From contig JAISXK010000022.1 in the NCBI GenBank assembly GCA_031270585.1, forward strand, positions 1 to 12,580: a stretch of 12,580 nucleotides of DNA, read 5' to 3'. The DNA comes from Clostridiales bacterium. Its GTDB lineage: Bacteria; Bacillota; Clostridia; Christensenellales; CAG-138. Below are positions 6,668-12,580 of the stretch, one piece after another. The notes beneath the pieces are model-generated. The model was not told where the DNA came from. It saw nothing but the letters and a program-made list of their open reading frames with translations, and did no database searches. The position numbers were made by a program, and so were the translations under genes. The first letter of the stretch is position 1, and each line of letters opens with the position of its first letter.

Positions 6668-6807
6668 TGTTCAGGCAAAATGCCCGTGCGCAGTCTCATT
6701 ATATATTTGGGTGATAACGCATTTTGCCATGAGCCGGTATTGCCTTGATTATTTGAGGTTTTTAGATTTCGCTCATGGCTAGTATGCTTGTGCAAGGGGG
6801 TGAGAAA
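6668..6807 (+). promoter_or_regulatory. Structured rpsT leader with two overlapping stems
   Basis: Stem 1 pairs GGCAAAATGC (6674-6683) with GCATTTTGCC (6719-6728), ten perfect pairs. Stem 2 pairs GCCATGAGC (6726-6734) with GCTCATGGC (6771-6779), nine perfect pairs. They share bases 6726-6728, so both cannot form fully. The rpsT ribosome binding site follows at about 6795-6803. Ribosomal protein leaders often fold to bind their own product, and S20 is known to repress its own translation in E. coli. A feedback switch is therefore a reasonable inference here. Confidence 0.5.
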
Positions 6808-7077
6808 ATGGCAAATATAAAATCTGCTAAAAAACGGGTCGGCATTACCGCGAAGCAAAACCTGCGCAACCGCATGCTTAACTCCGCTATGAAAACGCCC
6901 ATCAGGCGTTTCAACCGGGCACTGGAAGCAGGCGATGTTGCAAACGTTGATGCGGCTTATATAAAGGCAGTCAGTACGGTTGATAAGGCCGCCAGCAAAG
7001 GCGTTATACACAAAAATGCTGCAAACCGCAAAAAAGCGCAGCTGGCAACACGCAAAGCAAAGGCTGCGAGCCGGTAG
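6808..7077 (+). CDS. rpsT: 30S ribosomal protein S20
   Basis: S20 is a helical protein that binds 16S rRNA at the base of the 30S body early in assembly. At 89 residues it is of normal length. It begins with the family signature MANIKSAKKR, carries KQNLRNRMLNSAMKT, and ends IHKNAANRKKAQLATRKAKA. The ATG at 6808 is chosen because it gives this canonical N-terminus. It lies a few bases after AAGGGGGTGAG, while an in-frame ATG at 6775 would add eleven unrelated residues. It is transcribed alone: its own promoter lies at 6633-6661 and its terminator follows 21 bases after the stop. Confidence 0.98.
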   Translation: MANIKSAKKRVGITAKQNLRNRMLNSAMKTPIRRFNRALEAGDVANVDAAYIKAVSTVDKAASKGVIHKNAANRKKAQLATRKAKAASR

Positions 7078-7098
7078 TATAAGGGCATTGATGCAGGC

Positions 7099-7121
7099 AA
7101 GCCGGGCGACCGGCTTTTTTT
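7099..7121 (+). terminator. Intrinsic terminator of rpsT
   Basis: AAGCCGG (7099-7105) pairs with CCGGCTT (7110-7116) around a GCGA loop of the GNRA type. A run of T residues to 7121 follows. It lies 21 bases after the rpsT stop and separates rpsT from the purine remnant and folD. Confidence 0.9.
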
Positions 7122-7179
7122 GTGCCCCAAATTGCATCCCAATGCGCCTGAGAGTTTTCATAAGGCCGCATGAAATATA

Positions 7180-7578
7180 GTGAGCCATTACATACGGATA
7201 TGCGAAAATCAAAAACATCCCGCATATGTTGCCCAAGGGCTGCACGCGAAAATCGAAGAGGGGGCGCTATATATACCGCCGGTATTCGATATGATACAAT
7301 CAATGGGCGGTATAAATAAACGTACCATGTTCAACACATGCAATATGGGCATCGGCATGGTGCTGGCAGTAGTCAAAGAGGATGACGGCGACGCCGGCAT
7401 GCACATACAGCATAACCCCAACGGTTCTGCGGCTGCGATTGAAGGCATTACCACGAGGGATGGCAGGATATCCGGCAAAATGACGCATGCCGGGCGCGCG
7501 GGGCGCGGGTTGTATCAAAATATCCCCGGCAATTACCAATTGCCGCTGTTTGCAAGCGCTGTAAAGTATTTTCAATGA
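7180..7578 (+). pseudogene. Fused remnant of purM (3' end) and purL (3' end)
   Basis: This open frame of 132 codons from a GTG joins the tails of two purine enzymes. Residues about 19-70 (GLHAKIEEGAL, PPVFDMIQ, FNTCNMGIGMVLAV) match the C-terminal domain of PurM, AIR synthetase. Residues about 78-132 (NPNGSAAAIEGITTRDGR, GKMTHAGR, LYQNIPGNY, AVKYFQ) match the extreme end of a long PurL-type FGAM synthase. The PurM motif NIPHMLP is readable in another frame (7214-7234), so a small indel lies near 7231-7240. In PurL the glutaminase triad segment normally reads GHSER, and here it is THAGR, so the catalytic Glu is lost. There is no convincing ribosome binding site for the GTG. The simplest reading is an operon deletion from within purM to the end of purL. 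A retained small protein cannot be excluded. Confidence 0.8.
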
Positions 7579-7589
7579 GGTGACTTGAT

Positions 7590-8438
7590 ATGGCGATTTT
7601 GATAGATGGAAAACAACTTGCCCAAACGCAATGCGAACTGCTGCGCCCTGAAATAACGGCGCTGGCCGGCGCCGGACAAACACCGGGCCTCGCCGTTATA
7701 TTGGCAGGGGAGAATATCGCTTCAGAGGTATATGTGCGCAATAAAGAAAAACGCGCCGCATCGCTCGGCATAAACGGAAAGGTGATTCGGCTGCCGGCAA
7801 CGATAGCGGAAGAGGAGATCATAGAAATTATACAAAGTCTCAATCATGACGCGGGTGTGCACGGCATATTGGTGCAGTTGCCTTTACCCGGACATTTAAA
7901 CGAAAGCGCCATACTTAGCCACATATGCCCACAAAAAGACGTGGATGGCTTTCACCCGGTGAATGGGGGCGCGCTACTATCCGGCAAACCGGCGGTCGTG
8001 CCCTGCACGCCGCTGGGCATTATGAAAATGCTCGAAAGTATACACGCCCCGCTTGCGGGTGCGCACACCGTTGTGGTGGGGCGCAGCAATATCGTGGGCA
8101 AGCCGGTGTCGCTGTTGCTGCAACTTGAGAACGCTACGGTAACCATGTGTCACTCCTACACCAAAGATTTGGCCTGTTACACCCGCCAGGCGGATATACT
8201 CGTGGCGGCTGCAGGGAGGCCCCATTTGATAAAGGGCGATATGCTCAAGCCTGGCGCCATTGTAATCGACGTAGGCATGAATACCGTAAACGGCAAGCTT
8301 ACCGGCGACGTTGCCTTTGATGAAGCCGCCAAAGTGGCAAGCTACGTCACCCCGGTTCCGGGCGGAGTGGGGCCCATGACCATCGCCATGCTGATGTACA
8401 ACACCGTGCAGGCGGCGAAGCGCGCCCATACTGCGTGA
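7590..8438 (+). CDS. folD: FolD, methylene-tetrahydrofolate dehydrogenase / cyclohydrolase
   Basis: FolD is bifunctional. It oxidises 5,10-methylene-tetrahydrofolate with NADP and hydrolyses the methenyl product to 10-formyl-tetrahydrofolate, the donor for purine synthesis and initiator formyl-methionine. The 282 residues are of normal length. Visible motifs are YVRNKEKRAASLG (48-60, with Tyr48 and the catalytic Lys52), VQLPLPGH (95-102), KDVDGFHPVNGG (116-127), PCTPLG (138-143), the nucleotide-binding VVVGRSNIVGKPVSLLL and the C-terminal VTPVPGGVGPMTIAMLM. The ATG at 7590 has GAGGTG at 7577-7582, which overlaps the stop of the purM-purL remnant 11 bases upstream. FolD was therefore probably the last gene of a former purine operon. 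Its present promoter is unclear. A TATAGT hexamer at 7175-7180 lacks a good -35. Confidence 0.97.
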   Translation: MAILIDGKQLAQTQCELLRPEITALAGAGQTPGLAVILAGENIASEVYVRNKEKRAASLGINGKVIRLPATIAEEEIIEIIQSLNHDAGVHGILVQLPLPGHLNESAILSHICPQKDVDGFHPVNGGALLSGKPAVVPCTPLGIMKMLESIHAPLAGAHTVVVGRSNIVGKPVSLLLQLENATVTMCHSYTKDLACYTRQADILVAAAGRPHLIKGDMLKPGAIVIDVGMNTVNGKLTGDVAFDEAAKVASYVTPVPGGVGPMTIAMLMYNTVQAAKRAHTA

Positions 8439-8487
8439 CCTCTGCAAACGTCGCGCAAGTATTGCCCGCCTGATTTGTATGTTGATT

Positions 8488-9642
8488 TTAAGGGGTGTTG
8501 CGCCAAATGAATTGTTGTCCTTCCGCATCCATGACGTGAAGCGCATCCGCCCCCTGCGGCAATACGGTCGATGATGGGCTTTGCGGCAACACGATATCCC
8601 GCTGTGGGAAAAACGCGGCCCCTTCCAGACGCCCTGCGGTGCAGTATAAAAGCGGAGCGCTTTTTTGCGCGTTATGCAGGCAGGCAGGCATAGTGGGATG
8701 ACCGAACGGAAGCACTCGTATGCCGTCCTGAAAGTGAAGCGTTATTTTCTGATCTCCTTCCGGCGCGTGCGTTAACCTGTGACGCAAGGCAAATAGCGCG
8801 TAAGGGGAACAATCTGCGGCAATAAAACGCCTGCCAAACTTATTTGCAACGGCCGCCGTGGTGCCGCTGCCCGAAAACAGATCCATCACGGTATCGCCCG
8901 GACGAGAGGATGCCAATATAATACGCTCCAACAATGCGGCCGGCTTTTGCGTGGCGTAGCCAATCCGCTCCGGGTTCCGCTGGTGCAGGTGCGGTATATC
9001 CGCCCATACGTCGCTGGGATAAATAAGCGAATGTGCGGGATAGGCGTACACCTTGCCGTTTGTGCGTATGGTATAGCTCACATTACCGTTTGCGTCCACC
9101 GAGCGTCTCATATGGTTTCTGCGCGCGGCGCCTCTTTGGCTGCCCACGCTCTTGATATCGAAATACCCCTTCGCTGTTTTCCTGTAAAACAATATGGTAT
9201 CATGCTTGCGGGAAAAGTGGGCCTTGCTCCTCCCCCCAGATCGATACGCCCATATGATCTCATTGCAAAATTGTTTTTCTCCAAATATTTCATCCAGCAA
9301 CAACCGCAAATGCGCCACCATGCGGAAATCTATATGCAGGTATATCGCGCCTTCATCATGCAGCAACGCGTGGCAACCCGTCAATACGCGCCGCATGAAG
9401 CAAAGATATTCCTGTCTGTCAAGCGTATCCTCATATGCCGGCCGTTTGATTGTGTCGCCATTTAGTTTGATATAAAACGTATCCCCAGTTTGAAAAGGGG
9501 GATCCAGATAGATAAGCTGTATGTTACCAGCGTATTGCTTTAGCAGCGTCGGCAACAGCAGATTGACATCCCGCAGGTAAAACGCGCCCGGCGTTTGTTT
9601 ACAGTATACCTCTTTATCACACATATGTGATTGTGGCATCAT
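8488..9642 (-). CDS. DNA methyltransferase, beta-type (Mod-like), no restriction partner seen
   Basis: This protein should transfer a methyl group from SAM to an amino group in DNA, most likely N6 of adenine. The 384 residues show the beta-class order. The catalytic motif IV IQLIYLDPPFQTGD (41-54) comes first. A target-recognition stretch (about 125-225) and YATQKP (229-234) come next, followed by the SAM-binding motif I MDLFSGSGTTAAVA (253-266). Residues about 295-384 form a C-terminal extension that I do not recognise (LHVMDAEGQQFIW near the end). The ATG at 9642 overlaps the gntR stop by four bases (ATGA), so the two are co-transcribed and probably coupled. No endonuclease gene is in view. 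The 3' end converges on folD with a 49-base gap and no clear terminator. Specificity is unknown. Confidence 0.88.
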   Translation of the reverse strand: MMPQSHMCDKEVYCKQTPGAFYLRDVNLLLPTLLKQYAGNIQLIYLDPPFQTGDTFYIKLNGDTIKRPAYEDTLDRQEYLCFMRRVLTGCHALLHDEGAIYLHIDFRMVAHLRLLLDEIFGEKQFCNEIIWAYRSGGRSKAHFSRKHDTILFYRKTAKGYFDIKSVGSQRGAARRNHMRRSVDANGNVSYTIRTNGKVYAYPAHSLIYPSDVWADIPHLHQRNPERIGYATQKPAALLERIILASSRPGDTVMDLFSGSGTTAAVANKFGRRFIAADCSPYALFALRHRLTHAPEGDQKITLHFQDGIRVLPFGHPTMPACLHNAQKSAPLLYCTAGRLEGAAFFPQRDIVLPQSPSSTVLPQGADALHVMDAEGQQFIWRNTP

Positions 9643-10301
9643 GCTTTTTTGCCCTGTGATTTTAAATAGTTTGCGGATTGCACGTGCCGCTCCATGCAGG
9701 ACTGGGCGCGCGCGGCGTCATGCGCGCAAAGCGCGGCGTATATTTCTTTGTGCTCTTCAAACGATTTTGGCGCGCGTTCGGGTACCATGAGCGAGCTTTG
9801 GCGCGCATAGGCGGCATTTTGGTGCAACGAGCCCAATATATGCTTCAACGTGCGGCTGTTGCTTGCAATAAATATAATCTCGTGAAATTCTGTGTCCAGT
9901 TTGGCGAGGTTGGCGTAATCCCGCCGTCTTGTGTAAAGCTCCATCAGATCTATAAGCTCTAAAAGCTTATCAAGCTCGGGTTGCTTGATGCGCGAGGCCG
10001 CCAAATTGGCCGCCAGCCCTTCCAGCAGATAGCGTATGATAAAAATATCGGTGATGTCCTCTTTGGAAATGCCTTTTACGGTAACGCCGCAGTTGGGGAT
10101 GCTCTCTATCAGGTCTTCCAGTTCCAACTGCTTGAGCGCCTCGCGTATGGGGGTGCGCGACACGCCAAACTCTTCCGCCAACTTTGTCGCAACCAAAATA
10201 TCACCGCTGTGGTACCTGCCGTCTATAATGCCGTCACGGATATATTTAAAAACTTTTGTCGTAAGCGACTGGGTGTCTTTTTGATCAAATATGTTTGCCA
10301 T
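9639..10301 (-). CDS. GntR family transcriptional regulator, FCD (FadR-like) subgroup
   Basis: A DNA-binding repressor or activator. The N-terminal winged helix-turn-helix (about 8-73) has LAEEFGVSRTPIREALKQLE, the GntR signature. The all-helical FCD domain (about 85-215) keeps the metal-site pattern: Asp and His in LDTEFHEII, His in FEEHKEIYAAL and His in CMERHV. FCD proteins usually sense small organic acids. The ATG at 10301 is preferred because AAAGGAG lies seven bases upstream. The ATG at 10307 would leave one base. The length is 220 residues, typical for the group. It overlaps the DNA methyltransferase gene by four bases, an unusual partner, since FCD regulators usually sit beside catabolic or transport genes. 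Two palindromes just upstream suggest autoregulation. The ligand is unknown. Confidence 0.93.
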   Translation of the reverse strand: MANIFDQKDTQSLTTKVFKYIRDGIIDGRYHSGDILVATKLAEEFGVSRTPIREALKQLELEDLIESIPNCGVTVKGISKEDITDIFIIRYLLEGLAANLAASRIKQPELDKLLELIDLMELYTRRRDYANLAKLDTEFHEIIFIASNSRTLKHILGSLHQNAAYARQSSLMVPERAPKSFEEHKEIYAALCAHDAARAQSCMERHVQSANYLKSQGKKA

Positions 10302-10360
10302 CGCCATACTCCTTTAGGGTATGCAAAGAAACATCCTTTGCGTTTGCCTAAAATTTTCCC

Positions 10361-10403
10361 TTACCAACAGGTAAAGTGTATAACACTTATTTATGAAAAA
10401 CAA
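10361..10403 (-). promoter_or_regulatory. Promoter and likely operator of the gntR-methyltransferase unit
   Basis: On the minus strand TTGTTT (10403-10398) and TATACA (10382-10377) form a plausible promoter, with a short 15-base spacer. The -10 sits in a perfect palindrome AAGTGT-ATA-ACACTT (10374-10388). A second palindrome TTACC-AACA-GGTAA (10361-10374) falls near the expected transcription start. GntR proteins bind palindromes with GT and AC half-sites, so this suits negative autoregulation. Confidence 0.45.
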
Positions 10404-10524
10404 GGGGGACCTGCGCGCGGCGAACTACAAAAACATGCGGTAACACCAGGAAATTGCGTTGGACATATGTGTGAAAGATATTATGAACGTTTCACGCTAT
10501 GCATTCTGAAACCGCAAACCCATA

Positions 10525-10532
10525 CATACACT
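10525..10532 (+). promoter_or_regulatory. Sigma-E-like -10 before spoIIIAA
   Basis: CATACACT fits the sigma-E -10 consensus CATACAnT, and spoIIIA is a sigma-E operon in B. subtilis. An overlapping CATACATA lies at 10521. No good -35 (ATATT type) is found 14-15 bases upstream, so this rests on the -10 and context. If right, transcription begins near 10540 and the ATG at 10499 cannot be the start. Confidence 0.3.
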
Positions 10533-10564
10533 TTGGTAAGATGACGGAAGGACATGCCAAAAGT

Positions 10565-11545
10565 ATGCAATTGAACGAAACCGCGCTCTGGAAGCGGCAA
10601 ATATCGTCTGTTCTGCCGGATAAGCTCAACGATATGCTGGCCCAAATTGACGACAAACTCGCGTTGGAGGAGGTTCGTATCCGCGCGGAACAACCGCTGC
10701 AGCTTTGTTGCGGCGGGTTTGATAAGCTTATTTACGCCGCCGGTGGCAAACCCGCCGCCACACTCGAAGATTGCCAGGAGATCGTTTCGCGCGTCACCGG
10801 GCATTCCATCTACGCGTGGGAGGATGAGCTGAAACATGGCTTTATAACTCTGCCCGGCGGCTACCGTGTAGGCTTATGCGGAAAAGCGGTAAAAGAGGGG
10901 GGCGGTTTTTCGCAGTTTGCCGATTTTACCTCTATCAATATTCGCATATCCCGCGCGTGCGCGGGCGCCGCAGATAAGGTGATGCGCGGCCTTGTGCGTC
11001 CCAACGGACATATATACCCGGCGTTGATTATTTCGCCGCCGGGCTGCGGAAAGACCACGCTTTTGCGTGATATCGCGCGCCAGCTTTCATACGGGGGCGC
11101 GTGCGGCGCGGGACTCAAGGTAAGCCTGATCGATGAACGTATGGAACTTGCTGGCAGCGTGCGCGGCGCAGCCCTGTTTGACCTGGGGCCGCGTACCGAT
11201 GTGCTGAGCGGTTGTGGCAAACCGGAGGGCATACGCATGGCGGTACGGGTATTGTCGCCGGATGTGATCATCACCGACGAGTTAGGCGGACAGGATGATG
11301 CCGCCGCCGTGGAAGACGCCGCGTTTTGCGGCGTGGTCACCATTGCAAGCGCCCACGTAACGGATATCACGGCGCTGCGCAAACGGCTGCCGCTTTCCGC
11401 CCTGCTGTATAGCGGCGCCATACAGCGCATTATTCTGTTGGGCAGGGAGGATGGCCGCGCCGGAAGCATTATGGAAATGTATGACGGCGATTTGCAGCCC
11501 CTGCAAAGGCGCAAAGGGGGTGTGTTATGCTTCGAGCGCTGGTAG
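10565..11545 (+). CDS. spoIIIAA: Stage III sporulation protein AA, ATPase
   Basis: SpoIIIAA is a mother-cell ATPase related to type II/IV secretion ATPases. It is thought to power the SpoIIIA-SpoIIQ channel that feeds the forespore after engulfment. The C-terminal ATPase domain has Walker A IISPPGCGKTTLLRD (about 155-169), Walker B DVIITDELGG (about 233-242) and IDERMELAGSVRG between them. The N-terminal part has EEVRIRAEQPLQL and GHSIYAWEDELKHGFITLPGGYRVGLCG, both typical of the family. I prefer the ATG at 10565 (326 residues): GGAAGGA lies 12 bases upstream, and the product matches the family length of a little over 300. ATGs at 10541 and 10499 in the same frame are alternatives without good ribosome binding sites. 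It overlaps spoIIIAB by 19 bases. Confidence 0.96.
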   Translation: MQLNETALWKRQISSVLPDKLNDMLAQIDDKLALEEVRIRAEQPLQLCCGGFDKLIYAAGGKPAATLEDCQEIVSRVTGHSIYAWEDELKHGFITLPGGYRVGLCGKAVKEGGGFSQFADFTSINIRISRACAGAADKVMRGLVRPNGHIYPALIISPPGCGKTTLLRDIARQLSYGGACGAGLKVSLIDERMELAGSVRGAALFDLGPRTDVLSGCGKPEGIRMAVRVLSPDVIITDELGGQDDAAAVEDAAFCGVVTIASAHVTDITALRKRLPLSALLYSGAIQRIILLGREDGRAGSIMEMYDGDLQPLQRRKGGVLCFERW

Positions 11546-12042
11546 TTGTTGCCGTGTTTCTGGGTGCGGTGACGACCGGCGCGCTTGCATCCAACAGGTT
11601 AAGGCTACGCCAGAATACGTTAAAGGCCATGCTTGCAAGCGTCAATCATATATCCATGCGTATGGAATATACGCTGGAGCCCCTGGCGGCACTTGCCCAC
11701 GCCTGTAAAAACGACACAACCGCCGTTTTTTTTGATGCGTTTGCCGAAAAATTAAAAACGGAGCCCAATGCGCACGCGGCGTGGGCAGACGCCATGTGTT
11801 ACGCCAAAAGCGTTGATCCGGGGTTTGCCTCCTTACACCGTGAAGAGAGCAAAGCGTTTGAAGAATATGCTCTTGTTTTAGGGCGGAGCGGGTATCGGCA
11901 GCAGCATAAAAACGCAAGCCTCTTGCAGGAACAGCTTGCGCTTATTGTTAGCAAGGCGCAGGAGGAAAATTTAAAAAAAGGGCGGCTGTATAAGTCGCTG
12001 GGGGTGCTGGGCGGCATTGCGGTTGCGATACTGTTGATTTGA
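11527..12042 (+). CDS. spoIIIAB: Stage III sporulation protein AB
   Basis: SpoIIIAB is a membrane component of the mother-cell side of the SpoIIIA channel, related to type II secretion GspF-like proteins. The 171 residues match the family. A membrane segment lies at 2-22 and a second at the C-terminus (LGVLGGIAVAILLI). Between them is a helical domain with NTLKAMLASVNHISMRMEYT and a late SKAQEENLKKGRLYKSLGVLGG, which is strongly typical. The ATG at 11527 has AAAGGGGGTG just upstream, inside the end of spoIIIAA, so translation is coupled by a 19-base overlap. Confidence 0.95.
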   Translation: MLRALVVVAVFLGAVTTGALASNRLRLRQNTLKAMLASVNHISMRMEYTLEPLAALAHACKNDTTAVFFDAFAEKLKTEPNAHAAWADAMCYAKSVDPGFASLHREESKAFEEYALVLGRSGYRQQHKNASLLQEQLALIVSKAQEENLKKGRLYKSLGVLGGIAVAILLI

Positions 12043-12072
12043 GCAAAAGAATACATGGAAGGAAGCCTTGGC

Positions 12073-12270
12073 ATGAACGTAGACATTTTGTTTAAGATAG
12101 CGGGAATTGGCATATTGGTTGCCGTCGTCACCCAGGTGCTTAAGCAAAGCGGCAGAGAGGAGATGGCCACCATCGCGGCGATTGCGGGCCTCATTATTGG
12201 GCTATTGATGATGCTGAATATGATAGGCGGCCTATTTGATAGCGTGCGGCAGGTGTTTCAACTGTATTGA
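12073..12270 (+). CDS. spoIIIAC: Stage III sporulation protein AC
   Basis: A small membrane protein of the SpoIIIA complex. With the ATG at 12073 it has 65 residues, close to the usual size of about 68, and begins MNVDILFKIAGIGILVAV, the expected family start. GGAAGGA (12058-12064) lies eight bases upstream. An in-frame ATG at 12055 lacks a ribosome binding site. Two membrane segments are visible (about 5-22 and 35-55), joined by the short polar loop LKQSGREEMAT. It sits 30 bases after spoIIIAB and nine bases before spoIIIAD. Confidence 0.94.
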   Translation: MNVDILFKIAGIGILVAVVTQVLKQSGREEMATIAAIAGLIIGLLMMLNMIGGLFDSVRQVFQLY

Positions 12271-12279
12271 GGTGAGGGG

Positions 12280-12580
12280 ATGGGCGTATTTCAATTGGCT
12301 GCGTTTGCGTTGCTGGCCGCGTCTTTCGTGATGCTGGTGCGCGTTATACGGCCTGAAATGGCCTTGCAGGTCAGCGTGATCGCGGGGCTGATCGTGCTGG
12401 CTTTCAGCATCGCGCAACTGACGGGAATTTTGGAAAGCCTGCGGTCGTTTGCGGCGAAATACAATATCGATACGGCCTATGTGGCCATATTGCTCAAAAT
12501 CATCGGCATCGCATACGTCGTGCAGTTTGCCGGCGAAATTTGCAAGGACGCCGGGGAAAACGCGCTTGCCTCCAAGGTGG
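12280..12580 (+). CDS. spoIIIAD: Stage III sporulation protein AD, 3'-truncated by the window edge
   Basis: SpoIIIAD is a multi-pass membrane protein of the same complex. The ATG at 12280 follows GGTGAGGGG directly. One hundred codons are visible before the window ends, out of about 130 in the family. The protein starts MGVFQLAAFALLAASFVMLV. It shows hydrophobic segments at about 3-21 and 30-47, then YVAILLKIIGIAYVVQFAGE and CKDAGENALASKV, which is characteristic of SpoIIIAD. Confidence 0.93.
   Translation, partial: MGVFQLAAFALLAASFVMLVRVIRPEMALQVSVIAGLIVLAFSIAQLTGILESLRSFAAKYNIDTAYVAILLKIIGIAYVVQFAGEICKDAGENALASKV

Larger units (their letters stand above)
6448..6807. other. Non-coding region between the methyltransferase and rpsT
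   Basis: This 360-base stretch separates the minus-strand methyltransferase from rpsT. I see no credible gene in it. Short frames here are shadows with no homology I recognise. It holds a possible weak promoter for the methyltransferase (TATACT on the minus strand near 6482-6487, without a good -35). It also holds an isolated hairpin at 6565-6597, the rpsT promoter at 6633-6661 and a structured rpsT leader at 6668-6807, listed separately. Confidence 0.6.

Noticed and set aside
7122..7179. More of purM upstream of the remnant
   Set aside because: I tried all three forward frames. Only the stretch from about 7184 (a decayed region before NIPHMLP) is PurM-like, and nothing earlier could be supported.
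6616..7245. Minus-strand open frame of 209 codons across rpsT and its leader
   Set aside because: It runs antisense through rpsT, its terminator and its promoter, with no recognisable protein features.
8453..8503. GCGCAA / TTGCGC repeat between folD and the DNA methyltransferase as a shared terminator
   Set aside because: Only six pairs with a loop of about 39 bases and no T run on either strand. It is also partly inside the methyltransferase gene.
10647..11514. Minus-strand open frames of 217 codons and others inside spoIIIAA
   Set aside because: Ser/Pro/Arg-rich shadow of the ATPase gene. The sense frame carries Walker A and B and explains the region.
1..12580. CRISPR arrays, transposons, tRNA or phage genes
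   Set aside because: No repeated spacer units, terminal repeats, transposase or integrase motifs, or cloverleaf-like sequence ending in CCA was found.

Overview
The window reads as chromosome of an endospore-forming Firmicute of class Clostridia, with roughly balanced base composition. The evidence is spoIVB, spo0A and the first four genes of the spoIIIA operon, together with strong GGAGG-type ribosome binding sites and the core genes recN, xseA, xseB, ispA, rpsT and folD. A gut-type clostridial lineage is plausible, but the genus cannot be fixed from sequence alone. Most of the window is housekeeping and sporulation DNA. I see no phage, insertion sequence, CRISPR array, tRNA or rRNA.

Layout. 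Positions 1-3392 (+): the 3' part of recN, then spoIVB and spo0A, a classic clostridial order. Positions 3393-5696 (-): xseA-xseB-ispA, a tightly packed operon that converges on spo0A with no spacer at all. Positions 5827-6447 (-): a small class I methyltransferase of unknown substrate. Positions 6448-6807: a non-coding stretch with an unexplained hairpin, a good sigma-A promoter and a long structured leader for rpsT. Positions 6808-7121 (+): rpsT and its terminator. Positions 7180-7578 (+): a short open frame joining the tail of PurM to the tail of PurL, read here as the scar of a deleted purine operon. It is followed closely by intact folD. Positions 8488-10301 (-): a two-gene unit of a GntR/FCD regulator and a beta-type DNA methyltransferase with no restriction partner in view. 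Positions 10565-12580 (+): spoIIIAA, spoIIIAB, spoIIIAC and the start of spoIIIAD.

How the genes work together. Spo0A starts sporulation. SpoIVB is the forespore protease that triggers sigma-K activation, and the SpoIIIA proteins form the channel between mother cell and forespore. XseA and XseB form exonuclease VII, and IspA makes the prenyl diphosphate precursor for quinones, undecaprenyl carriers and related lipids. FolD makes the one-carbon folates used, among other things, for purine synthesis, so its survival next to a purM/purL scar is informative.

Points most worth a second look: the PurM-PurL fusion remnant; the two competing hairpins in the rpsT leader; the gntR-DNA methyltransferase pair divergent from spoIIIA; and a Spo0A whose acidic pocket lacks one of the usual aspartates. 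No clear new multi-gene system was found.
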